The notes: generated by a model from the sequence alone, not told the origin. A DNA stretch of 64,000 nucleotides from an uncultured Nitrososphaerales archaeon (GCA_938030895.1 CALHIV010000007.1:1-64000); one strand, 5' to 3'. Shown: positions 30,425 to 38,865, counted from the stretch's first letter. A program made the numbers and translations.

Positions 30425-31300
30425 ATGCTAGATTATTGGGTAATGAATATTGACAAGAATCATGCAAGGGATGGTAGGTGTAATTGTAATGAAGATATGG
30501 TAAGAGGGGGGAAGGGAGGGGATGGAGGGAGGGATAAAGGTATGGGATCTGAGGATATAATAAACATCATAATGGAAGAACTCTCATCCACTAGAGTGGT
30601 TGATACCCAGACGTATATAGCGGAAGTACAAGCAAGGATGTGGAAGGCATTGAAGAGGGGCATGCGCTTCCAAGCACTAACAAGATCGTCTGAGGAGTTC
30701 CTCAAGAGGCATCTCAACTCTAAGATCAGACTGGTTGTGCTCTATGCCGATATGGTAGGCTCTACCAGATTGAGTAGGATGCTCCCAGTGGAGAGGTTAG
30801 CAGTTATAATACAGGCGTTTACACAGGAGATGTCTCTGATAGCGCTTAACTTCAATGGTCTAGTACTCAAATATGTGGGAGATGCTGTCATAGTGTACTT
30901 CCCTGCTATGCATAATCTGCTACTTGCAGCAGATAATGCAGTCAACTGCGCCATAGCAATGATCGAGGTGTTAAAGCAAGGGATAAACCCTGTACTCCTA
31001 CAGTACGACTACCCTGAACTTGCTATGAAGATTAGCATGGATGCTGGGGAACATTCGGTCATCCAGTATGGGAGCGATAAGAGCATAGATGTTGATATAG
31101 TTGGGTATGGGATAAGCATGGCATCGAAGATACATACGTTGGCAGAGAGCAACTCTATAGCAATAAGCCATAACGTATATGATGTTCTGCATCCCAACAT
31201 GCAGGATAGGTTCAAGCAGTTGAACCTTGATATAAGCAAGTGGGGTTACACGGATGAGGATAGTGGTGAACTATACAAGATATACATGTACAGGCCATGA
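30425..31300 (+). CDS. Class III adenylate/guanylate cyclase-like protein with altered residues
   Basis: After a polar, Gly/Lys/Asp-rich N-terminus and a helical segment (about residues 40–95), a class III cyclase homology domain spans about 97–290. Metal-binding Asp residues appear in LYADMVGSTRLSRM and KYVGDAVIVYF, together with the Lys of the G-x-x-x-K motif before GD. In the usual V-N-x-A-x-R segment the sequence is GYGISMASKIH, so the transition-state Asn and Arg are Ser and Lys. Activity is uncertain. Sensor domains are absent. It is probably soluble. Confidence 0.82.
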   Translation: MLDYWVMNIDKNHARDGRCNCNEDMVRGGKGGDGGRDKGMGSEDIINIIMEELSSTRVVDTQTYIAEVQARMWKALKRGMRFQALTRSSEEFLKRHLNSKIRLVVLYADMVGSTRLSRMLPVERLAVIIQAFTQEMSLIALNFNGLVLKYVGDAVIVYFPAMHNLLLAADNAVNCAIAMIEVLKQGINPVLLQYDYPELAMKISMDAGEHSVIQYGSDKSIDVDIVGYGISMASKIHTLAESNSIAISHNVYDVLHPNMQDRFKQLNLDISKWGYTDEDSGELYKIYMYRP

Positions 31301-31408
31301 TATTTATTATACGATATTTATTATACTAGCCCTTACCCTGATTACCCTAATATATAGGTGATTGTAGCACTCATTATAATACCTCTCAACCATCACTGCG
31401 CCATCACT

Positions 31409-32053
31409 TCAGACTATCCTTATAAGAGTTGTAACCCCTCTCTTATCCAACTCTAGACCATCCTCATCATACTCTCCTACAACTATAGTTATAGATATTA
31501 GGTCTGATTCGCTACACTTACTAGCATCAAGTACCACCTTTGCATCTATAGCATCCATCAACCTGTTATCATAACTTACAACGCTTACAGCATCTCTAAC
31601 CTCTGCTGTGAGCAGTTGGAAGATCTCATTCATCCTCCTGTTATACATTGTTATACCAACTCTCCTCCTATTGCCACTATCTTCTCTAGCCTTGGCCTTA
31701 ACATCCAACTCTATCATCCCTGCCTTATGCTCAGCGTACCTCAACTGCCCATCAACATAGACCTGAAAGTAGAATGGGTAGCCTGCTGTGAACTCTGCCA
31801 TCTTGTTTATCCCATCATCCTTTATGACATCGATCTTCCTTATCGTATCCCCATACCTTGCTATCCATACGCTAGTTACCTTCACAACATTATCTATCAT
31901 CTCAAGCCTCCATGCCCTCTCCTCTCCATCCAGATTGTACCTGTTAACCCAGTCCTTGTAGTCCCTGCTGATATCCTTTATGAACTCTATGCATGTTACC
32001 TTGTACTCATCAACACTCTCCCTACTTGAATGGTACATACAATAGAATAGCAT
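31409..32053 (-). CDS. Hypothetical protein (214 aa)
   Basis: A soluble protein with alternating strands and helices, rich in Asp, Arg and Val. Notable segments are TAGYPFYFQVYVDGQLRYAEHKAG and RVGITMYNRRMNEIFQLL. No family, motif or membrane segment is recognised. ATG 32038 is an alternative start that fits a leaderless mRNA with the A-rich element near 32070. It is a single gene between the cyclase-like gene and the PEF-type exported protein. Confidence 0.65.
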   Translation of the reverse strand: MLFYCMYHSSRESVDEYKVTCIEFIKDISRDYKDWVNRYNLDGEERAWRLEMIDNVVKVTSVWIARYGDTIRKIDVIKDDGINKMAEFTAGYPFYFQVYVDGQLRYAEHKAGMIELDVKAKAREDSGNRRRVGITMYNRRMNEIFQLLTAEVRDAVSVVSYDNRLMDAIDAKVVLDASKCSESDLISITIVVGEYDEDGLELDKRGVTTLIRIV

Positions 32054-32109
32054 AATAGAGTATTAACTCTTTTTATTCTTGAGATATAATAAATAGAGAG
32101 TAGATCAGT

Positions 32110-32175
32110 AAAGAATGTGGGTGGGTTGGTTGGTGGGTGTGAGTGTGGGTGTGAATGTTGGTGTGGGTGTTGGTA
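32110..32175 (+). repeat. G/T-rich simple tract
   Basis: About 65 bases consist almost wholly of GGT, GTG and GTT units (GGTTGGTGGGTGTGAGTGTG and similar). It lies just downstream of the PEF protein gene on the other strand. It might form a G-quadruplex or Z-like structure and help terminate transcription; this is inference. Confidence 0.6.
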
Positions 32176-33330
32176 TCAGAACTGTCTATGTAGTATAGAT
32201 CCTAGCCTCCCTCTTGTAACTGCTATCATTACAGCCATTATGGATGCTACTATGGCCATGACACCCAGAGGGAACTCCGGTACAACAACTATATTGAACT
32301 CTGTCTTGTCTACTATCTTCGTCTCCCCCTCTCCTGTTCTGAAGGATGTCAGATAACTCACTACTACTCTCTTGGTACCTTCACTCTCGAACCTTACAGT
32401 TACAGGCTGGAGGTTGTTGCTCAACTCCTGCCTTAGTATGCTCTTATCCCCATCGAATATCTCTATTGTATACCTCTCAGTATCCCTGAGTGGTCTCTTT
32501 GATGGATCGTAGAGTTGTGCTGCAAACTGAACATCCTGCCCAGGCATTATGGTTTGGGGACCCCAGTAGAGTAGTACATATACGCTACCATTACTGCTCA
32601 ACTTCTCCAATGGTGGCTTTGGTATCTCAACTACGCTAGGTGTCAACTCTATAGGCTTATCACTCCTCCCGAACCTCTTCAACTCGAATGAGTACTGTAC
32701 TGGTATAGGCTCTTCTGTCCTGAATGCATATACCTCAGCCTTTATAGGTAGAGGGAAGTTCTCTGCAACCCATATCTTGCTATCCTTGGCGTATCTGAAT
32801 CCTACTATTGTAGTATTCCATGGTGTATTTGCAGCTGTTACCTGCTCATTTGTAACCTGTAATGATGCTGGAGCGCCAACACCAACTGGAACCCCACCGG
32901 TTATTGCAAGCCTACCCCATGCAGATGGTGCGAGTGGTTTTGGATCAGCACTGTTTGCAAAATCACCAAGCCATGTCAACGTCCTCTGTACTATCGCTCT
33001 ATACTTGCTAACTGAAGGCTCTGCACTCTGTGGCTGCATATTAATGCTTGATAGAACCATCTTTCCATTGCTTACAGAGCCAGCATCGTTAACACTTACA
33101 TCTGCTACCCAGTTACCTTGATCGTCCCTTGAGCCTAGCCATATTGCGATCTCTAACTCTCTACCACTCTCATACTCAAGATCCCTTATAGTATACACAA
33201 AGTATGTGCCAAGTTCTGCCCCCTTGCCAGGATACCATGTTGATTGTGCATCTGCAACCGTTACAAGGCTTGAGATAGATAGTACTGCTGTTAATATCAT
33301 TACTGCTACATATGTTGTTACTCTCTTCAT
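32176..33330 (-). CDS. Exported surface protein with PEF-type sorting end (384 aa)
   Basis: Residues 1–28 form a signal peptide (VAVMILTAVLSISSLVTVADA). The mature part contains repeated beta-rich stretches (GSVYVLLYWGPQTIMPGQDVQF and a following SKRPLRDTERYTIEIFDG) that look Ig-like. The end is VVPEFPLG, then a hydrophobic run GVMAIVASIMAVMIAVT and the basic tail RGRLGSILHRQF. This is a classic PEF-type tripartite signal, the best candidate substrate here for the sortase-like protein at 49878–50840. TATA at 33353–33361 predicts a leaderless transcript. Confidence 0.88.
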   Translation of the reverse strand: MKRVTTYVAVMILTAVLSISSLVTVADAQSTWYPGKGAELGTYFVYTIRDLEYESGRELEIAIWLGSRDDQGNWVADVSVNDAGSVSNGKMVLSSINMQPQSAEPSVSKYRAIVQRTLTWLGDFANSADPKPLAPSAWGRLAITGGVPVGVGAPASLQVTNEQVTAANTPWNTTIVGFRYAKDSKIWVAENFPLPIKAEVYAFRTEEPIPVQYSFELKRFGRSDKPIELTPSVVEIPKPPLEKLSSNGSVYVLLYWGPQTIMPGQDVQFAAQLYDPSKRPLRDTERYTIEIFDGDKSILRQELSNNLQPVTVRFESEGTKRVVVSYLTSFRTGEGETKIVDKTEFNIVVVPEFPLGVMAIVASIMAVMIAVTRGRLGSILHRQF

Positions 33331-33352
33331 TGATATTTATCATACATGATTT

Positions 33353-33361
33353 GCTTATAAA
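33353..33361 (-). promoter_or_regulatory. TATA box of the PEF-type surface protein
   Basis: TTTATAAGC on the minus strand lies 23–31 bases before ATG 33330. Confidence 0.55.
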
Positions 33362-33439
33362 CCTTCTAGATATGAGTAAGGAAAGGGATATGGGTAAGAA
33401 AGGATCTCATGCTAGAAAACTTAGGGAGGCAATAATCTA

Positions 33440-33495
33440 GTCTATCTATCTGTATTTATCTATCCATATCTATCTGTATCTATCTATCTATATTG
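33440..33495 (+). repeat. TATC-type simple repeat
   Basis: Imperfect TATC/TATCTG units run through the gap between the PEF protein and the small 54-residue ORF. A similar TATC run lies near 39995–40015. These are slippage-prone microsatellites. Confidence 0.6.
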
Positions 33496-33553
33496 AACTG
33501 TTAACTGCTAAATTAACGGAAAGGCTTTATATTATACTTGCTCATCCTTAGGT

Positions 33554-33718
33554 ATGTGTAGATGTCCAAAGATACACTTCTACGAGGTCGAGTTCAAGTT
33601 GGATGGGTTAAGAAGCATAGCATATCATAAGAACTGTGGGGATCCTCTCTCAGATGCGCAGGTGCAAGAGTTCGATAAGCAGTTAATCAAGCTCTGGGGT
33701 CTTGAGGTTCAGGAGTAG
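33554..33718 (+). CDS. Small conserved-looking protein (54 aa)
   Basis: The short soluble ORF begins MCRCPKIHFYEVEFKLDG and ends KLWGLEVQE. Cysteines at positions 2, 4 and 28 could bind a metal. A TATA box at 33525–33535 (CTTTATATTAT) stands about 25 bases before the ATG, giving strong positional support for a leaderless mRNA. It runs in the same direction as the 89-residue protein 51 bases downstream. The family is not recognised. Confidence 0.6.
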   Translation: MCRCPKIHFYEVEFKLDGLRSIAYHKNCGDPLSDAQVQEFDKQLIKLWGLEVQE

Positions 33719-33769
33719 CCTAGAGCAATAAATAAAAAGTTTATATAATTTTAGGCTGATTGAATTGTG

Positions 33770-34039
33770 ATGGCAGCAACCATAAAAGCAATGAGAGTAG
33801 AACTGGATGTCTCCAATGTTGCATCTATAGATCAAGCAAGGGCATACATAGAGGAGATACAGCATCAGTATGCAGATCTTACAGTTACCAACATAAATGT
33901 AACAGGGAATAGGATAACATTCGATGTTGGCTCACCAGGCATGGAGGATCTGAGCCCTAGCGATATAAAGTTCAGGATAGAGGAGTTCCTGAACATGAAC
34001 GTTGCTCCATTCGCAGTGAAGAGCGTAAACGCAAGATAG
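33770..34039 (+). CDS. Conserved hypothetical protein (89 aa)
   Basis: A small alpha/beta protein (MAATIKAMRVELDVSNVASI, then GNRITFDVGSPGMEDLSPSD and FRIEEFLNMNV). I chose ATG 33770 because the longer frame starts with GTG 33767, and TATA (TTTATATAAT near 33740) is about 25 bases upstream. No domain name is recognised. A nucleic-acid or protein-binding ferredoxin-like fold is plausible from the strand-helix-strand pattern. It lies beside the adenosine-specific-kinase-family gene, in convergent orientation. Confidence 0.65.
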   Translation: MAATIKAMRVELDVSNVASIDQARAYIEEIQHQYADLTVTNINVTGNRITFDVGSPGMEDLSPSDIKFRIEEFLNMNVAPFAVKSVNAR

Positions 34040-34107
34040 ATAACAACCCCAATTTTTTATATAAATTGCTCTCCTCTACTATATTATTAGTTGCCTTGCC
34101 ATATTAT

Positions 34108-34590
34108 TCAGCGCTTATAGCCTAGTCTACGCAAGAGCTCGTGCCTCTCCCTCTTATCCTCATCGAGCTCAACGCCTTTGCTCTTAACCCCATCAACTAC
34201 ACCTAGAACCCCTCTACCCTGTTCGGTCTCCACCATTATCAACTCTACTGGATTTGCAGTAGCGCAGTATACACATGCAACCTCATCCATCATCTTTACC
34301 CTGTTCAGTATGTTTATTGGGTATGCATTGCTTATTAGAAGCACAAATACATGCCCAGCAGAGATCATACTGGCATACTCGATGGCCTTCCTTACTAGCA
34401 TATCATCGTTCCCATCATACCTTATGAGTGCCTTACCACTTGCCTCGCAGAATGCTATACCAAACCTTATAGTTGGGCTACTGCTCACTAGCATCTCATA
34501 CATATCCTCAACAGTCTTTATGAAGTGTGCCTGCCCTATTATCATATTCGTATTTGGAATAGCCTCTAGTTTAACGCTAGATAACTGCAT
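34108..34590 (-). CDS. Adenosine-specific kinase family protein (DUF355)
   Basis: The 160-residue protein matches the archaeal/bacterial family named from a structural study as adenosine-specific kinase (PF04008, COG1839). Landmarks are IRFGIAFCEASGKALIRYDGN near residues 41–61, SAGHVFVLLISNAYPINILNRVK, CVYCATANPVELIMVET and the end VLGVVDGVKSKGVE followed by a Lys/Arg-rich tail. Binding of adenosine is reported for the family; its physiological role is unclear. A single gene, convergent with 33770–34039. Confidence 0.88.
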   Translation of the reverse strand: MQLSSVKLEAIPNTNMIIGQAHFIKTVEDMYEMLVSSSPTIRFGIAFCEASGKALIRYDGNDDMLVRKAIEYASMISAGHVFVLLISNAYPINILNRVKMMDEVACVYCATANPVELIMVETEQGRGVLGVVDGVKSKGVELDEDKRERHELLRRLGYKR

Positions 34591-34611
34591 AGATACGCTA
34601 GTTTAAGCATG

Positions 34612-35538
34612 TTAATAAGTTTTGAGCCTTGCCTTACATATAGATAGGAGAGAGTCTGCAAGCTTTGAGGTACTCACATGATCACTGCTTAGGTTCATAG
34701 CAATAGTTAGCATATCATATGCTGGAGACTTGCTATCAATGTGCATACTTCCCTTACTAGCCATCAGACCTCTACACGTATAGCAGATATAGGTGTAGGC
34801 ATCTGTATACATGCCCATGCTTGAGAGGTACTCCAGCTTCTTCCTTATGGTCATCATCGCTAACCTACTGTAGTTCTCTGCAAGTATATGCAAGAGAGCT
34901 CTGATAGCTCTAGCAGTAGATGATCTGTTTGCCTGCTCCAGTCCAAGGCATTCCATGATAGTACTCATATTCACATCGCCTACTGCTCTTATCTGAGCAA
35001 GCATATGTGAGGGCATAGGGACGCTATAGTTGAAGAGTATACAAGCCTCCATGTAGGAGCATGCTGCTGATTTGAGCCAGAAAGATGCCTCTAGGGCATC
35101 CCTAGCATGTATCGCCTTGCTTGCATAGAAGAGCGCATCCACTACAAGGGATCTTGCATGTAATCTCTTGACCCTCCTCGATACCTCTGCTATCTTAGCC
35201 TCAAGCATAGATAGGCTACCGTTGGTATCGTTGAGTATGATCATACCATCCATGAGCATTGCATTCTCAACCATCCTACCATCTCTACCAACCCTATGTA
35301 TCCTTGCTATACTGCCATCATCCATGTAGATGTACTCATCGCCAGCCATACTCTTGTATGATCTCCTCCTACCTGTACTAGCATTACCCTGCAGACTCTC
35401 ATGGAGGCTATCGTTACTGCTATCTAGCAGTAGTATGTTATACTCACATACATCATACGCTAGATCCTTGGCTCTAGCCCTGCATCCTATGAGTGCTAGA
35501 GGGTACTGCCTATACCTACTCACTATCTCCTCTAGCAT
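34612..35538 (-). CDS. Hypothetical protein, possible degenerate nucleotidyltransferase plus HEPN-like region
   Basis: The 308-residue protein starts ALIGCRARAKDLAYDVCEYNILLLD near residues 14–38, which resembles the GSRARG…D-x-D core of minimal nucleotidyltransferases but with Asn in place of the first catalytic Asp. A helical part from about 130 (SLVVDALFYASKAIHARDALEASFWLK) recalls HEPN-like helix bundles. The rest is helical without motif. The two-part idea is inference; no toxin-antitoxin partner is adjacent. It sits between the adenosine-kinase-like gene and tRNA-Glu. Confidence 0.62.
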   Translation of the reverse strand: MLEEIVSRYRQYPLALIGCRARAKDLAYDVCEYNILLLDSSNDSLHESLQGNASTGRRRSYKSMAGDEYIYMDDGSIARIHRVGRDGRMVENAMLMDGMIILNDTNGSLSMLEAKIAEVSRRVKRLHARSLVVDALFYASKAIHARDALEASFWLKSAACSYMEACILFNYSVPMPSHMLAQIRAVGDVNMSTIMECLGLEQANRSSTARAIRALLHILAENYSRLAMMTIRKKLEYLSSMGMYTDAYTYICYTCRGLMASKGSMHIDSKSPAYDMLTIAMNLSSDHVSTSKLADSLLSICKARLKTY

Positions 35539-35588
35539 AAGTGCTAATGCTATACGTTGCTTAAAGGGTTATCTTTAGGTTAGGATAG

Positions 35589-35597
35589 TTTTAAATT
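35589..35597 (+). promoter_or_regulatory. TATA box of tRNA-Glu
   Basis: TTTTAAAT within this stretch lies about 25–30 bases before the first tRNA base at 35623. Confidence 0.45.
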
Positions 35598-35622
35598 GCT
35601 CGCCTTTGCAATGGATTGTGGT

Positions 35623-35728
35623 GCTCCGGTGGTGTAGCCCGGTTAAGCATAGCGGCCTCTCGAGCCGCTGATCGCGGGTTCAAATCATGCATGAATACTT
35701 GCATGTGATAATCCCGCCCGGAGCACCA
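35623..35728 (+). tRNA. tRNA-Glu(CTC) with intron in the T-loop
   Basis: The acceptor arms GCTCCGG and CCGGAGC pair and are followed by A-CCA encoded in DNA. The anticodon stem GCGGC/GCCGC encloses CTCTCGA, so the anticodon is CUC (Glu). The T-arm is GCGGG-TTCAAAT…CCCGC and is interrupted by about 27 bases (35686–35712, or shifted by one) between the loop's last base and the stem. The insert can fold CATGCA/TGCATG around an 8-base loop. Removal restores the normal T-arm. Noncanonical introns outside the anticodon loop are known in some Thermoproteota and Thaumarchaeota. Confidence 0.93.
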
Positions 35729-35730
35729 AT

Positions 35731-35767
35731 AGAGTTATGAACAAAAGTTAAAGAGTTATGAACAAAA
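35731..35767 (+). repeat. 21-bp-period direct duplication after tRNA-Glu
   Basis: AGAGTTATGAACAAAA occurs at 35731–35746 and again at 35752–35767, separated by five bases. The repeat is probably part of the tRNA downstream region. Confidence 0.8.
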
Positions 35768-35782
35768 AGTAGATTGGATTGG

Positions 35783-36705
35783 TTATATGCTCCCAGATAG
35801 CAGTGCAGTAGCATTACAATCTTTGCCCTCTACAACCTTCACCGTTATCCCTGGCAGTGTTATCCTATCAATGTTGATGCTACTCCTAAGATGAGCAACA
35901 GTGATGCCATTGCTCACATCTGTGCTCATACTACCTATTGCTACAGTTGATGTGCCATCATCCAAGCATGCTGCAAGGCCACTAACCTCAGACTCTATGA
36001 GCAGGTTTATGTTTGCTCTAAGCATGAGCCTTCCATCATCATGCTTAATAGCAATTATGTTTGCAATTCCAAACCCAGATACCTGTTCTACACCAGATGA
36101 TAATGCTACCCTAACTACGCTGAGCATGAACGATCTCCCCTGTGACTTTAGAACCTTCTCTAGTGCGTCGGCAACATCCTTCTTGCCCTTTGCCTCTGCA
36201 TCCTTCCTTGCTCCTTCAGCCTTATCCTTTATATCCTCTACCTTGATGATGCTTGGATCTATGCTTAATGAACTGAGTCTAGATGCTACACCATCTACTA
36301 TAGCACTCCTCTCAGTAGCATCTATTACAAACTCGAACTTGAGCTCAACGAATGTATTTGCAGGTGTAACCTTTGCCTTCACCTCGAGCCTCTCCCCCCT
36401 ATCCCCTTCCTCATCATGCTCCTCATGCTCAGTCTTTAGTATACCTGCAATTGTATCCTTATCGAGCCTTATCCTCTCATTAAGTTCCCTTGCTATAGCA
36501 TCTCTATCCTTGGCATCTGTTATGAACCTGATCTTAACATGTGTATGAGTAGACCTGCTCCCTACATGAGCCTCGATCTCAACCTTGCTGCTATCATCAT
36601 TACTATTACCTCTCTTCCTATCTGCTATAGCTGGTATGGTAACTATGGCTATTACTGCTGTTAATACAACAAATATGGTTAACAGTGCAAGGTTTTACCC
36701 TTCAT
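35783..36705 (-). CDS. Exported protein with one-base frameshift in its signal peptide
   Basis: The open frame of the main ORF begins near 36690 and lacks a start codon there. Reading from ATG 36705 gives MKGK, and a single missing base (AAAA at 36693–36696) would restore MKGKNLALLTIFVVLTAVIAIV, a normal signal peptide. Without repair, translation could only begin inside, for example at GTG 36382. The mature part has two similar alpha/beta repeats (KVRFITDA-like and LKFEFVIDATERS) and ends in an all-beta part. Sequencing slip, phase-variable A-tract or recent mutation are all possible. No family is recognised. Confidence 0.7.
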
Positions 36706-36836
36706 TAGGTATTGTTTAGTGAGCATGTATAAGTATTTTATTCCTGCTATGCTATGAAGTGTATTGAAACATGTAACAGCTGTTATATAATGTATGTTAT
36801 ATAATATGTATTATATAATAGAAAGTACTTATCTGT

Positions 36837-36870
36837 TTATAAGATACCTCTCTCTTCTATTATAGAGAGG
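36837..36870 (+). promoter_or_regulatory. Promoter with inverted repeat ahead of the PxKF protein
   Basis: TTTATAAG at 36837–36844 is a TATA candidate. The arms CCTCTCT (36847–36853) and AGAGAGG (36864–36870) form a perfect 7-bp inverted repeat with a 10-base spacer, six bases before the ATG. It overlaps the expected transcription start and could be an operator for a dimeric repressor or a 5' hairpin. Confidence 0.5.
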
Positions 36871-36875
36871 ATATT

Positions 36876-38405
36876 ATGCTAAATGGGAATGGAAGAAGAG
36901 AGAGGAGTATTCTACTGGCTGCATTGCTGGTTACTAGCATGGTTACTACAGCAAGTATGACCTTTGCAGATAACGTAGTAAATAATATAGATACCACCAT
37001 TGATCCAGAGCTTGAAGAGGTAACTACTACGGTTAATACACCAGTGACGATTGGATTCTACATAAAGGCGGTTACAGGAGGCGGTGATGCTCCAGGTTGT
37101 AATGCTACAGGAACTAACCCAGCTACATTAACGATCATGCCACCCTCTGGTGTATCAGTAACCCCTACCACATTAACATTTACAGGGTGTGGAGACAATA
37201 ATACACAATATGCATCCTTCACTGCAAGTAGTGCAGGCACATACACCTTCAATGCGAACAACTTTTCTATGAGTGGAGGAAAGGCAGGTAGTATATGGAA
37301 TCTTGATACTGCACGATTCACACTAATAGTTAACCCTCCAACAGATACTACTCCGCCAGTGATAACTTATACCATAGTTGGTACTGAAGGCAACGATGGT
37401 TGGTATATTAGCGATGTTACTGTAACTTGGGAGGTTAGTGATCCTGAATCTGGGATAGGATCTACTAGTGGGTGCGATCCAACAACAATAGACTATGATA
37501 CTACTGGAGTAACATTGACTTGTACAGCAACTAATGGGGTTGGATTGAGCAGTTCAGAATCAGTTACAATAAAGAGGGATGCTACTCCACCAACTGTTAG
37601 CGCTACACCAGATAGAGTTCCAGATATGAATGGATGGTATAATAGCCCATTAACAATAACATTCACTGGTACAGATGATACATCTGGAATTGATTCATGT
37701 GATCCCCCAATTACCTACACTGGACCAGATGGCACAAACATAACAGTAACAGGTACCTGTACAGACAAAGCTGGTAATACAGGTTCTGGTAGTTACATGT
37801 TCAATTATGATAATACACCACCAACTGTTAACATCTTAGGCATAAGTGATGGAGCACAGTTTGACTTTGGAGACCCACTACCACCAGTATCTCCTGAATG
37901 CAATGATAACCTATCTGGTATTGCATCCTGTACTATAACACCATCCTCACTCCCAACATCAGTTGGAAGTCATACAATAACAGCAACTGCACAGGATAAT
38001 GCAGGTAATACTGCAACTATTTCCATAACCTATACCATACTAGCATGGAACATACAGGGATTCAAGCAACCAGTGGATAATCCTCCTGTAGTTAACGTTG
38101 TTAAGAATGGCTCAACAGTACCATTGAAGTTCGAAGTATTCAAGAGCATTAGTGGAGAAGAATTAACAGATACAAGCATAGTTACACAGCTTAAGGCTCA
38201 GAAGATAAGCTGCAGTATAATGAATAACTCACCAACAGATGAGATAGAGTTGACTGCAACTGGAGGGACATCGTTACGTTATGATCTTACTGAAGGACAG
38301 TTCATATACAACTGGAAGACACCAACTCAAAAGGATACATGCTGGAAGGTAACCATAGAGTTTCAGGATGGCTCTAGCATATATGCATACTTTAGACTGA
38401 AGTAA
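36876..38405 (+). CDS. Secreted multi-domain protein with C-terminal PxKF domain
   Basis: After a signal peptide (residues 1–30, SILLAALLVTSMVTTASMTFA), the 509-residue protein has a Cys-paired beta domain, then tandem Ig-like repeats. Each repeat begins TPPVI/TPPTV, has GWY(I/N)S or similar and contains a Cys pair. The last 115 residues (NIQGFKQPVDNPPVVNVVKN… ending in an aromatic strand YAYFRLK) match the PxKF domain seen in bacterial secreted proteins. There is no membrane anchor, so it is secreted or bound non-covalently. Threonine/Proline-rich composition unlike its neighbours suggests transfer from bacteria; this is inferred. Confidence 0.85.
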   Translation: MLNGNGRRERSILLAALLVTSMVTTASMTFADNVVNNIDTTIDPELEEVTTTVNTPVTIGFYIKAVTGGGDAPGCNATGTNPATLTIMPPSGVSVTPTTLTFTGCGDNNTQYASFTASSAGTYTFNANNFSMSGGKAGSIWNLDTARFTLIVNPPTDTTPPVITYTIVGTEGNDGWYISDVTVTWEVSDPESGIGSTSGCDPTTIDYDTTGVTLTCTATNGVGLSSSESVTIKRDATPPTVSATPDRVPDMNGWYNSPLTITFTGTDDTSGIDSCDPPITYTGPDGTNITVTGTCTDKAGNTGSGSYMFNYDNTPPTVNILGISDGAQFDFGDPLPPVSPECNDNLSGIASCTITPSSLPTSVGSHTITATAQDNAGNTATISITYTILAWNIQGFKQPVDNPPVVNVVKNGSTVPLKFEVFKSISGEELTDTSIVTQLKAQKISCSIMNNSPTDEIELTATGGTSLRYDLTEGQFIYNWKTPTQKDTCWKVTIEFQDGSSIYAYFRLK

Positions 38406-38835
38406 GTACGGTAAGAATACTCTTTATTTATTATTTATTTATTTATTATTCATTTATTCTCATCACAATAATAACACAACTTATCCACCTATTCCTTCTC
38501 CTACTGTATATACTAGCCTATATACAGATCTTCACTTAACATTGAATACTTTCACTTTGATAGCTCGACACAGCCTCCAGTATATCTAACCTAGTAGACC
38601 GCTCACAGTATCTGAACATTCTAACTGTATAGTCTCTGTTGAACATCAACCATTGCTCCAACTCGAGAGTAAATCATATTGAGTGCCATCTGTGACTTCT
38701 CCCTTACCTCTCCCTCTCAACTGTAAAGATCGATAACTCTACTGAGTACTGCCTGAAATCTTCTAGCAAGTATATATTGCATAATTACTGGTAATGATAC
38801 AATCATAAGCCAGAAGGTTCAGTATCACTACAGTA

Positions 38836-38863
38836 GTGCAGGTACTCAAGTGCAGGTACTCAA
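38836..38863 (+). repeat. 14-bp perfect tandem duplication
   Basis: GTGCAGGTACTCAA occurs twice in succession (38836–38849, 38850–38863), directly upstream of a TATA box. Confidence 0.9.
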
Positions 38864-38865
38864 CC

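Noticed and set aside
33440-33495. TATC repeats as a regulatory array
   Set aside because: Irregular microsatellite also seen near 40000; no conserved spacing to a promoter.
38535-38760. Possible transposase or other gene relic on the minus strand
   Set aside because: The open pieces are under 45 codons with no recognisable motif; kept only as a remark in the gap entry.
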